DNA of 64,000 nt from assembly GCA_015143295.1 (NCBI GenBank), contig CM026551.1, positions 17,037,827-17,101,826 of the forward strand. The letters run 5' to 3'. Of the stretch, positions 22,775 to 36,200 are shown piece by piece. The first letter of the stretch is position 1. Each line of letters begins with the position of its first letter. Source of the stretch: Tetracentron sinense (taxonomy: Eukaryota; Streptophyta; Magnoliopsida; Trochodendrales; Trochodendraceae). The notes beneath the pieces were generated by a model. The model was not told the origin of the DNA, did not search any database, and saw only the letters and a program-made list of their open reading frames with translations. The translations under genes were made by a program, and so were the position numbers.

Positions 22775-23062
22775 AAAAGAGCAATAGTCCCTTCATTGGC
22801 CTAGGAGGAAACTATTCCTCCTCGCTCTCACATAGCTGACCCTTCAACTCCCATTAACTCGGGTTAATTTTTTTTTTTAACCCTTTAGTTAATTTAATTT
22901 AATTTATTTTTTAAAAAACCAAGGGTGGATGGGTGAACCCTAAGGGTGGATGAATCTTAACCACAGTTAAATAAGGTTAGAAGGGGCACACATGACAAGA
23001 AAATGGAAGCCGAGACACCACTCCTCACGTCACTGACCGAGGAGGTGATTATTTTCCTTTCT
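22775..23062. repeat. Foldback-family copy
   Basis: This segment repeats the blocks GCTCTCACATAGC, CCCATTAACTCGGG, GATGGGTGAACCCTA and GGAGGTGATTATTTTCC in the order seen at 15400-17315. The ends are partly inverted repeats (GCCTAGGAGGAAACTA-like left, ACCGAGGAGGTGATTA right). It is non-coding. Confidence 0.6.
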
Positions 23063-23362
23063 TAAAAAGATTATATGGATCATTACTGGCAAGAGGAGTG
23101 CTAGACAGAAAATTAAAAATTTTTCCTGTGGGTGCACTTGGTGTTGCTACTCCTCCAACGTGTTTAAAAACAAAAAATTTCAAAAAGAAATTATAGTTTA
23201 TTCTGGCCCTCAAGATGATAAGGAAAAGTAGCAGCACTTTTCAAAACCAATAAACAATCGGTGATGAGAAGGTGTCTACATGCAGTTGTGTGTGTGTGGG
23301 GTGGGGTAAGATCAATAGCGACATAAGGGCATGGAAGTCCGCAATTTGGGCTAGCATCTCTT

Positions 23363-23475
23363 ACTGACAATGATCTACCAGATGCGGTGAGACTTTTAAA
23401 GCTTAGCACTCTACACCGTACTGACAATGATCTACCAGATGCGGTGAGACTTTTAAAGCTTAGCACTCTTCACTT
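23363..23475. repeat. Two-copy 57-bp tandem repeat
   Basis: A 57-base unit starting ACTGACAATGATCTACCAGA occurs at 23363-23419 and again from 23420, essentially identical over the overlap. It lies 3' of the TOM2A gene. Confidence 0.9.
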
Positions 23476-24217
23476 TGTCATTGTAGTTAAGAAATTTGAG
23501 TCACTTTTGCTAAGGTTTTAATGCAATTGAAGTCTCACGGAAATTGCAACCCAAGAGATAACGAGCACGATATATCTAGTTCTCAAAAGAAATCGCACAT
23601 TGTCAAATGACAAAAATTGCAAAGCAACAGACCTTACAAGTCTCACAAAAAAAAACAGATCTAAGAGATAAATAAGCGTGCAACGTGTGCAAGTCCAAGC
23701 CTGGCCCGTGTCAAGGCCGACTAGGGCTTGGGTTAGACTAGGGCTGAATATGTTATTGGTCCGGCTGAGTTGGGACAGCCCTTTGGCCCAGCCCATTGGG
23801 CATGTACTGCCCATCAAGCCCTCCATTGTCCGCGTCTCTACCCTTTCCAAATCAAGGTTTCTAACATGGAACATCCTCCTTCTTGAGCAGAAGGATTACA
23901 AGAGAAGAGTTTCCATCAATCATCAGACGGTGAGCTTGTAAGCTCTTCTGCAACTTCATAACAGATTAGAGCTCTTCTTAGCTGCAGCAACTGGATATGA
24001 ATGTAATTAAGCATTTAGATGGAGGGAATATGTGTTTTCAAGAAGAAACCAAAGGGTATAAATACAGCTCCTGAAAAGGAGTTTTCTACACAGCCCAAAG
24101 AAAAATAAAATATTTTTAGGGAAAATATATTTTTTTGGTAAATTCCAAGGTTGCACACCATTTTACAGTAAAACCTGTTTTCAGAAACCGAACCACTTTG
24201 AACTTGGGTGATTAATA

Positions 24218-27200
24218 TCACAGTATGGTGCAATGGCTCCTTTCCTCTCCTGGCTGTGATGCCGCTTGTGGTAACCTGTTCGACTCGGACGGGTTGTAGG
24301 TAAACTCGGATGTCTCAAGCCCATACTGGTTATAGGCAATAGAAAACAAAAAGAAAAGGACATAATAAATAGGAGCTATGGAAGAATAAAATTATAGTTG
24401 TAGAAGATATAAGGTACCCATTTGGCAGTCTGTGATTATATGATCTAACAAGCATGAACTGTAATCCAGCAGATTTGGTGCACATAGGTAGGACAGACCA
24501 GCTTACGGGGTCATGACCAAGAAATCAGCAGCAAAAGTTGATATGATAGTGTAATCACCATCTGATATATAAAATTCTCTCACGCATAAAGATATGCAGA
24601 AGGCTCGGAGAGAAAGCCTTCAGATTGGACACTAGTCATGAATAAGATTGATAATTTGCGCAGAAGATCTAGTTTGGACCCCATCAAATGCTCGGTTTCT
24701 AGACTACCAGTTGGAGTCTAAGTTTGGACCCCATGAAATCACGACGACTATGCTGCTGGTTGAAGACTACCAGGTACTTTCCTGTCTCTCTAGGCTACCA
24801 GCTTTTTTTTGGGGGGTACTCTACTCTTATTCATTAGTGGTATTAGTATCTGTTGTTAGATGCCTAACATTTGAAGTTGGGCCTACAGGTGGCCATCCAA
24901 ACCGCAACACCTAATGGGAGTGGAACCCGGGTCTCCTCTATAGGGGATACACACACTACCACTGTCGCAAGTTGCAACAGGGAGGTGTTTCTAGACTACC
25001 AGTTGGAGTACCTTATTTTCTAAGAAAAAACAGATATTCTACCAAGAAAGATTCGCACCTTTTCCCTCATCCGTGTGCTCCAAGCATCATTCCTGTTCGG
25101 GCGTTGATCGAGGGTCCCAGTCACAGGTGCTCCTGCTGCAGGAACTCCTTGCTTGTTTATCAACGGCTGCCGGATTCCTTGCCTCGAGGCAATGTACTCA
25201 TCGTCACTGTCATAGTCGGCTGGTCTGTTCGCTGCCCTTACAATGAGAGCTAAGAAGAACACCAGTGCCTGCACTTCCAATAATAGTCAAGCATTTGATC
25301 CAGCATAGAGTACATAATATAGATAAATAAAGGATGCTCTGGATTCATGCGACCATGCATAACACACATTGGCAATTAATTGATTCATCCATGGGGAATG
25401 AAAAGTAAATTATTTGAAAAATGGATGAGACAGCCCGTTTTGAATGTAGTCAACTAGTTCAGGTCAACAATAAACTGGAGAAACCAAAAGTGATGCGTAC
25501 ATAGACGCAGCCACCGATCCCAAAAGCCCAGACTGATGAGAAGGACGCAATTTAAGTATTTATCACCTGGATCGTAACATACCACCATGCTTCCGCAATC
25601 ATCGTCCTCAGCGGCTCACTCTAGGGTAGGGCAATTCTCACGATTTTTTTCCTCTAGCCCTCCCAAGTAGCCCTTTCCGCGGAGGCTTTCACTTTGAGGC
25701 GGGGCAATTCTCAAGATTTTTTCGTAGTCCTTCCTAGATAGCCCTTTCCGTGACTCGAACCCGAGACGTGGTGTTGGCCTATGATACTAATTGCAACCAC
25801 TGATCCCAAAAGCCCGGACTGATGGGAAGGGCGCAATCTAAGTTTTTATCACCTGGATCATAACATACTACCACGCTTCCGCAGCCGACGTCCTTATTGA
25901 TGCGTACCCAGACGCAACCACTGATCCCAAAAGCCTAGATTGCTAGGAAGGCGCAATCTTATCACCTAGATCGTAACATACCACCACGCTTCTGCAACCG
26001 ACATCCTTGGCGGCTCTCACTTTAGGGCGGGGCAATTCTCAAGATTTTTCCATAACCCTCCCTAAGTAGCCCTTTTTGCGGCGGCTTTCACTCTGAGGCT
26101 GGGCAATTCACAGGATTTTTTTCCATAGCCCTCACCAGGTAGCCTTTCTGTGACTCGAACTCGAGACGTGTTGTTATGCTCTGATACCAATTGATGCACC
26201 ACTGATCCCAAAAGCCTGGACTAATGAGAAGGGTGCAATCTAAGTATTTATCACCTAGATCGTAACAAAAAGACTGTTGGAACAGTCTTGGATCATTTAC
26301 AAGATGGCTGCAAAATCACAAAGTACGCGTTTAAAACTTTTAGAGGGGGTCACCGTTTTAAATGTTAAAACATGTTTTAAATGCGTATAAAACGCGTACT
26401 CAGTTTTAAACGCGTTTAAAACACTTTTTAACCCAAAAAAAAGATTAAAACGGTTTTTAAGAGTTAAGAGACGAGGTGTTAGGGTAAAATGTCAACGCCT
26501 CATCTCTCGCTCTGCTCTCAAATCTCAGCTCTCTCATTGCTCACTCGGCTGCTCTCCGGTGGAGCCTCTCTCCGGCAACGGTAAATCTCTCTCTCTCATC
26601 TCTTCTCTTGGGTTATTCTCCTTCAATGTCTAGTTTATCTCCTTAGCTAGGAGAGACTAGCTTCGATTCTACCCAAGAGTCACCAATTTTTCAGAAGCAG
26701 AATGCTTTTAACGCATAAACCATCTTGTGGTGCTTTTGGAAGCTTGAATGTCTAGGTGTATATGAATTAATCAATTTATGTACATATTAGGTAGGGGTAT
26801 TCCTCCTTGTCCTTTGCATCTGTGTGGTTTAATTCTTGTGTGGTTGCCTTCGTTTTGTAACTGTGTAAGCTTAAATTATGATGCGATGTGGGTGGTCTTT
26901 AGTTTCAATTTTGTGAGTTAACGGATTTAAAGTCCCTGTAAAAGTAAGTCCAAGTGTTTGTGTTAAGAAAAAAATGTCAAGCAGATGATTAAGAGATGTC
27001 CCGATTAAGGTACAATGAACAGAGGACTATATGATTTGCATAAACCATCCTTTATGTAATTGTGGACCCTTTTATCTTCTCGTGTATAATGAACAGAGGC
27101 CTAAACCTCTTCTTTTCAGAAAGGGTTGGATGGTGACTTTATAATTTGGAGAATGATGATTTATTTTAGTTTTATTTGAAATATTTTAATTACGACTTAT

Positions 27201-30200
27201 TTTTTCTTCTTTTGATGTTTAATATCATTGCAATTCCTTTAATGAATGATGCTTTTAAATGATTATTAGTTAGTATTATGTTTGTATATTTTTTAAAATT
27301 ATTTATTATTATTTTTAATTCCCCGTACTTTTCCCGTGTTTTACCTTTTAAAACCCATGCTTCCCGGACGTATCATTGCCGTTTAATACCCGTACCCGTA
27401 CTTGGTGACTATGGATGATTGAACCAAACACAATCATTAAAAATTCTTGGGACCATACACTTCAGCCAGTTTTTAACAGTAGTTGAATCTGAAAGGACCT
27501 GACCTAATCATTCCCCAATTTAGCCCCTGAACCTGCTTAACAGTTGTTCAGAGACTAGAAGGTCTCTATTGCATACATAGGCACGCATTCATGCATTCAT
27601 CTATCTGGACAATCCAGTCACTAGGCACCACCAAGGAGATCTGATAGCCAAAAAATCAAGCCGATTGAGTGGTCCTCCTCTATCCGGTCTTATTTTGGAT
27701 GACCAAGTGAAACTATTGAAAAATCCAAAAAAGAAGTCTGACATTTTAGGTGGTTAAGATCATATGGCCAAGTTGATTTTTGGACAAGAGGATCCCCAAG
27801 ACAGGAGCCAGTGGTTGGAAGTGTACCACCACCTCCCACCAGCTAACCACAGGACTAGAGGTTAAATATCTACATGGTGATCTACACGGTGACCAAGTGT
27901 ACTTGGATTAGGCCATTTGCCGGCATAACAATTAGGGCTGCACTCAAGCCAAGCTAGCTCGTCGGATTGACTCAGTTCGGCTTGTTTGAGCCAAGCTCAA
28001 GCTGGCATTTCGGGCTCAATTCGGCTTGAGCTCGGCTCGACTCGACTCAAAATATTATATATATATATATAAGGGTATTTTGGTATTTTCACAGGAGACG
28101 GCTCATTAAGTGGAGACAAAATACAGAAAAGCTGTACTTTCTCTCTCTGCATTTAATGACTTGTTTCCCAATGAAAGACTAAACTACCCTGAACTTTAAT
28201 GACTTTTCGTAATTAATTCAATGGTAAAAATGTCCTGTGAAGGTTACCAAATTCCTAGCCTAGTGAACATTAACAATACCCTATATGTAAATATCTACAC
28301 TATTTTTTTGGTAATGTTATTTATATTAGCACAATAATATGACTTTTTTTTTTAATCATAGATTGTAAAAAATTTTAATTTATAATAACTAAGTTTAAGA
28401 GATAATAATAACAAAAAAAGTTAAGTTAAAAACGGAAACTCTGATCTAACTCCTACTCTTTGGACTGAAGGACTACTTATTTTTGTATATGAATGTATTA
28501 ATTTTCTATAGTTTCTTGTATTATAATTTATTACTAAGCACTATTATTAAAATGCTGTAAAACTAAACAAAACAATTCCATGAATCAAGCTTGAGCCAAC
28601 CTGAGCTCGGCTCTGCTTGAATAAAGCTCGAGCTCAAACGGAGTTCAAGCCCAATCAAGCTTGTTCAAGCCAAGCTCAAGCCTAAATATTCGAGCTCGAA
28701 TCAAGCTCAAGCCAAGGTCGAGCATATTCAAGCCAAGCTCAGCTCAAATACACCCCTAGTAACAATAGACCTAAAATTTTCGCAAAGTCCAACCACCATC
28801 ACTACCACGACATTAGACCAAACTTAAAGAGTGTTCCGAATAAGAGGATTAGTCGCCCCCCAAAAAAAAAATTGTCTGCTAGATTCATAGCTAATGCACT
28901 TCCTTTCTACTTAGAATTTTTTTTATGAAGCACACAATAAGAGGATTGATGTCTGTAATTTGGATTTTAGACTCTCATGGTGCATGAGCTCATGAATTAT
29001 AATTCAAGAAAAAAATGGCAAAAATCTTGTGAAGTAGATGATGAGCCATTCAATATGTCGGGGAGCAGAAAACTTGTTAAAGTCACTTGATGATTAGGAA
29101 AAGAAACGACTTATTGACTGAGTTTTCACAGAAAACCAAGCCAAGTAGTGCAATGGCAAAGCAAATGGCTTAAAAAAAGGTTGGACTGTAATAGAATACT
29201 CACCTGATCGTCTATATTTAGGGAAAAATACTTAATATAATACAAAAGCTTCAACTGCTCTCTTTACTTAAAAACAGATGAAAGACGTGCTTTCTCATGA
29301 GCTTTTATTTTTCTTACTTTTTTTCAGGAAAAATTTGTGTATTTACGTAGAATCATAACCAGTTCGGTAAACCTCAAATCATGATTTCAAAAGTTGTATT
29401 TGATCAAATATGGGACGGCCACAAGCTTATATAGAAAGCAATCTATTGATAAGGTGTTTCTCTTACTCAAAGTCACTTTATTTATCCATAAATAATGCAT
29501 GTATATGTATGTGTATATATATATATATAGACAACGAAACAAAGCAAGTACAAAGGACACTCAACATCAGCTGTTCGGGTTCAGTAAATAAATGACATTC
29601 CTACGCCCAAGCAAGAGCAAAAGCCATCACGTCACGTTACACTCACCTCCAAAATAACAGCTCCTAGAGCAACCCATTTTGTGATTTTCCAATTCTCCTT
29701 TAGGAAACTATAGATCATCTCAAAATCTCCAGTTTTGTCGGATGGGATTGCCTGAAAATGCCATTTGTGCCAGTAATTAATTAGACAACTAAATATGAAC
29801 CCGGCAATTCAAAATACAACTTGACAAAAATATACTCACGTCTTTCCAGCTATGGTCAAAGAATATGAAAGCTGCACATCCCAGCTCAGCTAAGATCAAC
29901 AAGATCACCAATACAGAATACTGTGTTGGTTTAAGGAACCATTCATCATGAAACAACTAAAGCAAAATATATATATGGCACATTTTTTTACTCTTGCACA
30001 ATTTCATGTCACAAAATATTTTACGAAGTATTTTTTAAGTTAAAAGAAAGAGACTATAAGCAATTCATAACAGAAAAGTTGTTTTGAAAGACTCAAGCAG
30101 GTTATGATGATCCTGAAAATTCCAAGTTGGTTCCAAGCTCTCCAGTGAGATAGAGATCCAGGCATACTTGACAAATGCAATGGAACATAACGTTTGTTAA

Positions 30201-33200
30201 TGTTGATACAAAAAGAAAATAAATACATGCGGAACCAGGATACACAGCTAAGGCAGCATCCATTCCTGGTTACTGCTCCAATGCAACCAAAACAAGATAC
30301 GACAAGGATAATAACTCCCACGGCAATGAATAAGTATATGAACCTGCAAATGCATCATCACAGCACAATAATATTAGCTACCATACTGGAAAAGGAGGAA
30401 TATTAGCTACCATACTGCACACGAGTTTTACAATAATATGAGCTTTGGAGGTCTCCATAGAACTAAAATAAAGATGACTATACATGCATATGCATACATT
30501 AATGGAATATAGAGAAAGTGTTTGTCATTCTTATAATCTGGAATACCGGTTTTCCAATAATATATAGGAGGAAAAACATCAAAGAAAATAAAAATGGGCA
30601 AGATTGGTAAAGTAAAGGTCGACATGTTAAAGTTGTGAATTTGGAAGTGTAGGAACAAAAGGGAGCTTTACAAAATGACCAGTGTGTATGCTTAAAGCAT
30701 ACAGGTTTTAGGACATACGTTACTTGTTAAATCGTAATCGAATCGTAAAATCGTTTTAGAATTGATTCGATTCAAATCGTAAATCGTAAGATTCAATCCA
30801 TTTTTAAAAACAATTGTTAAAAATTACTTAATAAATCAAGAAAATAGAATAATTTATTATCCAAAAAATTTCATTTATATATATTGATAAAAGAAAGTAA
30901 TGAACATTTCATTGCATACACTATTAAAAAAAACGCGAATGAACTCCATAAAATGAAAAAAAAAAACCTCAATATCATTAGAGATAAATTAAGAAAAGTA
31001 AACTCATAATTATGTTGTTTGAGATCAAGAATCAAAAGACTTGTACAATTAAAAAGATTAATAAAATAAACTATCAAGTTTTCTCAAATTCCAACTCCAT
31101 CATCCTTCTTCTTCCTTCTTTTTTTTCACAACATGTCAGCAATAGAGAGAAAACTCAAATAGGGGTTTTGGCATGTCCGGGGTTTTCATGTTTTTTCTCT
31201 CTTCATAAAAGACATAAAGTACATTTGGAAAATCAAAATAATTAAATAAAAAAATTTAAGTATTGGTCCATAACAGAGGTTTCATACTCAAATCGCATGA
31301 ATCGTACGATTTGAATCGCAAATCGTAATCTAAATCGCAAATCAAATGAGATTTACCCAATTAAGATTTTCACCTCCGATTTGAATCGTTTTGCTTGAGA
31401 TTTGAATCGAATCGTAAGATTTGAATCGCAAATCACAAGGATTTAACAACTATGAGTAAGAGATGAAAACTAGTTTTGTGACCATTATTTCAAGTCTCAA
31501 CCAAGACGGATGAGGTGCAGAGAGGACCCCCAGGTCTTGGTAAGCTTCATGCAAATGTAGAAGCGACATGGCTAGGATAGGATTGTAGTTGAGATGGTAC
31601 CCACTCATCTTGGTCTCAGATTCACCGAGTCGAGTAAAGTGTAGCTGTGTAGGGTTAAAGATATGATATCATGTTCATAAAAAGAATAAACAAAAACCGC
31701 AAAACTGTCCGTGATCGCCTCTCCTCTTTTCTAGTAACTAGTAAGCATATGTATGGCAAATAAAAATATATCCAACTCCAGGCACAAGAGATCAGTTGGA
31801 ATGTTTTGAAAGCAGCATATAAATGGTGTTCCAAGTCTACATCATCTAAAAACATTGTTTAATAACTAATGCTTGCTCATATAGCAGAAACAAAGAAAAA
31901 AAAACTTATGTCAAGGTTTTGCTTTAGAAGCAAAAACATACATAGGAGATGAGAAATTGGAGCAAGAATTACAGGTAGGGGATTCAAAAAATATAATTAA
32001 AGAAATGAACGGACTGGTAGTGGGAGTTCTTTATCTTTTTACAAGAAGGTGGAAGAAGCAATGGGCCTCTAATATTATTCAGGTTTTCATGTTACATATA
32101 TGTCACCTTCAAGTACAATTTTGACTGGATCTAGACCATGTACCTTGGATAACATCTGAACTACAAGAAAAACCCTTAGTCCGATCAAAAGATCAATTCA
32201 GTCTACGAAGGGCTGGAAGGCAGATAATTTTGGCACTTCCATCCCCACGATAATTTGATGTTCATTTGGGTCCTTTCCTTTGAGTTCTTTGGGATCAGGG
32301 ATGAGTGCAATTTCATTGAGCAGGCCATGGAACAAGAAGAGCATAAGTAGTATCAAAGTCATGATAAGGAGGTGGAAAAGCATGATCATCGAAATATATC
32401 TTGGAGATCTGAGAAGCTTCGAAGAAGTAACTGAAACTCCGACTTTGCAGGAGTTGGGTGAGGTTAGGGTTGGAGATATGACTCTTTGTTGAATAAGGTT
32501 TTATGGGCTTTATTCCTATGGGTCTTGTCTTTATGTTATCTCTTATATATTGTATTGTACGTCTACTATTAGTAACTCTTATATACTAATAGTAGACCAT
32601 TAGTGGAATATAAATAATAAAGTGTGTGAGAGAGATCATTAATCTCTCTCACTACTTTTCTTAAACCTATTCTCATTCTCCTTCTTCTTCCTCTCTCTCT
32701 CAAACCCTAACTTCCAACCCTAAGAACCTCACAAACTAAACCAACTTGATATCAGAGCCAAAAGGAAGATCAAATGGACGAACTCGGAAGAGTGCTGACG
32801 TCAACATGAGGTTATGCTGACGTCATTCCGTATGGTATGGAATGTCAAAACGCGTCAGAATTTGTGTGTCAGATTTTTTTGCGTTCAATGTAATGGATCG
32901 TAATTTTTTGAGAATTGTGGTTATTTTTTGAGAATTTTTTGAGATCCAGAGATGTACTTTTTCTGAGTTTTCATCAAAAATTAGAACAAAAATGCAGATC
33001 TATTCTTTGGTGCAATTAATTTAGGAGTGTTTTGAGGACTCAAACCTATTGTGTTTGAACCATATGATAAATATTAACGGATTGAAACAAGTTTCGTGAA
33101 GATCGGAGAATTATTGAATGCCCCACGAAGGTTTTTCACCCTCATAATTGCCTCTTTTTTTTTTCTTTTTTTTTTATTGTTGGCCCTTTTTTGATACTTG

Positions 33201-36200
33201 AAAATTAGTATATGGCTGGTGAGGGCTATTTCATGGATTTCTCTTATCCTGAACACTGTTAGGTTGTTGTTTTTTATTTTTTCACTATTTTACCTATTGT
33301 GGAGGTACTTTTGAGTGTTTTTTGGGTTGTAGAACCCTAGCTTGTTGCTTTTTTTTTTTTTTAAAGATTAGTACTCTCTTCGGGTTGATTTGTGTAAAAC
33401 AACCTTGTGACATTCACGATGGATGAATCTCAGGTTAGCCAGTCCTCTAATATCCCTGAACAGGGTAGAGAGAGTATTGTGGTTAGTTCTAGTGATGCAC
33501 CAAACCTCCAAATTACTATAGTGAAGTTAGATGAGACAAATTTTATTGTTTGATCGCAATCTGCGATGTTGTTTATTAAAGACAAGGGAAAAATGAGATA
33601 CTTAAAAGATATTATCTCCAATCCTAAGTCTACAGATCTAGCCTATGCCAAGTGTGAGGCTAAGAATGCAATTGTCATGTCATGGCTTCTCCAATCTATG
33701 CAGCCAGACATCAATAGTACCCACCTGTTCCTTCCTTCCGCAAAAGCTATATGGGATATCGTGACACAGACCTATTCTGAGATAAGGGTACATTCCGTGT
33801 TTATGAGTTGCTTCAGAGTATCTCACAACTCAAGCAAGGGGATATGTCTATTCTCACCTACTACTCTACTCTTCACCGTCTCTGGGAAGAGCTAGATTAC
33901 TATCAGACCTTCTGGGCTAAGTGCTCTGAGGATGCGGTTGCTTATACAAAATTGGTTGGACAGAATCAGGTGTTTGAGCTACTTACAGGGTAAACAAGTC
34001 AGGGTTCAAATACTTGACAAAGACCCAGTCTCACTTCCTAATGAGGTCTATGCATACTTACAATGTGAGGAGCGTCGTCGGAGTGCTATGCTCCCTCCTC
34101 CCATTATTAATAGATTTGCACTAGTCTCTCCTTATTCCAACGGGGAGGCAGAAGTAGTGGTCATGGCAGAGATGGTCGTTTTGGATCTTCTAGGTCTTCT
34201 ACTGATGATCGGGACAAACTTAAATGTGACCATTGTGGGCGCACACATCATACAAAAGACACTTGTTGGGATCTACATGGTCGTCCACCCCCTCGAGATC
34301 CTAGTGGTGGACGAGGAGATAAGGATAGAAGACCTGGAGAGGGTTTCGAGTGCAAACTCTGTTACATCCACAACCTTAGTATCTACTTTTGTACCTCTAT
34401 CTGATAGCCCTCATCTGTCTAGAGATGAGATTGATGTCTTCCGCCGTTTTATGTCCCAGTTGGAGATATTAAGTATCGTCAGTCCCGCCTTAGTCCCTTA
34501 CTCAGGTACCTCAGTGCATCTATTTCCGATCACAATCGCTCCTAGATCATTGATTCAGGAGCATTTGATCATACAACTAGTATGTCTTCCTTTTATTCAT
34601 CTTACTTCATTGATTTTGGTAGACACAAAGTTAAAGTTGCGGATGGTACTTTATCATTCATTGCGGGTAAGGGGAGTGTTGATGTTACACTTTCTATGTC
34701 TCTTTCCTCTGTTCTTCATATTCCTAAGTTCACCTTGAATCTTTTATCCGTTAGCCATATTACTAAATCATTGAACTGTAACGTCACTTTCTTTCCTTCT
34801 CATTGTGTTTTTCAGAACTTGGAAACAAAGAGGACGATTGGTACGGGCCATGAGGAGCGAGGACTGTATTTGCTCGACCATTTACCTCACATTGCTTCAT
34901 CAGTCCAGTAGATACCCCATGGTGTTCGGAGTATTAGTAGTACGAAGGAGTTATACCGGTGGCACAGACATCTCGGTCACCCCTCCATTTCCCTTCTTAG
35001 GCGTTTGTTTCTGCATTTATTTGTTTTTAGTGTGCTTCTTCTTTTCAGCGTGAAACTATCGAATTTGCAAAACATTATCGAACTTCATATCCCTATAGTG
35101 GTAATAAATGCAATTCACCATTTTCTCTCGTGCATTCTAATATGTGGGGATCATCCTTTGTTACTTCATCGTGTGGTTTTAAGTATTTTATTACTTTTGT
35201 AAATGATTTTTCTCGTACTGTATGGGATGTATATGTTGAAATCTAAGGGTGAAATTGACACTGTTTTTCCTTCTTTTCAATCAATGATTGTCACTCAGTT
35301 TAATGCCTTAATTAAATTCCTTCATTTAGATAATGGGGGAGAATATATGTGCTAGGTTGGCTACATTTTTTTATTCTCATGGTATTATTCATCAGACTTC
35401 TTGTGCTAGCACTCCTCAACAAAATGGTATGGCTAAACGAAAAAACAGACATCTATTGGAAGTCACTCGCTCGTTTATGCTTGCTATGAATGTGCCTAAA
35501 TTTTTCTGATCTGACGTCATTTTGACTGTTGCTTTCTTAATCAATCAGATGTCTTCCTAGATTTTGGAGTTTCAATCTCCTGTTTCCCTATTATCCCCTT
35601 CCGCTCATTTGTTTCCAGTGGCCTCACGGATTTTTGGATGTATTTGTTTTGTGCATATTACTCGTTTTGCATGCACAAAGCTTGATCCTAAGGCTCTTCG
35701 ATATATCTTTCCTGGGTATGTTCCTCATCAGAAGGGGTATAAATGTTATCCTCCTTCTCGTCGGTCCTTTGTATTTATGGATGTCACCTTTTTATTCTAT
35801 TCCATATTTTTCTGCCAATGAGACATCTCTTCAGAGGGAGAGCATCAGTGAAGAGATATCTTCTTCTCTTACCATTCCTATTTTCTCCTCTGACAGTGAT
35901 TGTAGACAGGGAGAGTGAACCTATGGTCAAAGAATTGCAGGTATACAAGAGAAGGCAAAAAGAACCTCATGAGTCCCACCAAGAAACCTCTTCTGATCCA
36001 GGTAACATTGTTGTTCATCCTAGCCTTGACATTGTTGAGTCTGAAATTCCTATTGCTCTTAGAAAATGCATTACAACATGTCCTCAACATTCTATCTCTA
36101 ATGTTGTAATTTACCATGTTTTGTCTTCTTCGTATCGTTCATTTGCTTTGTCTTTGTCTTCTGTTTTTGTTCTTCACAGTTTAGCAGATGCACTATCTCA

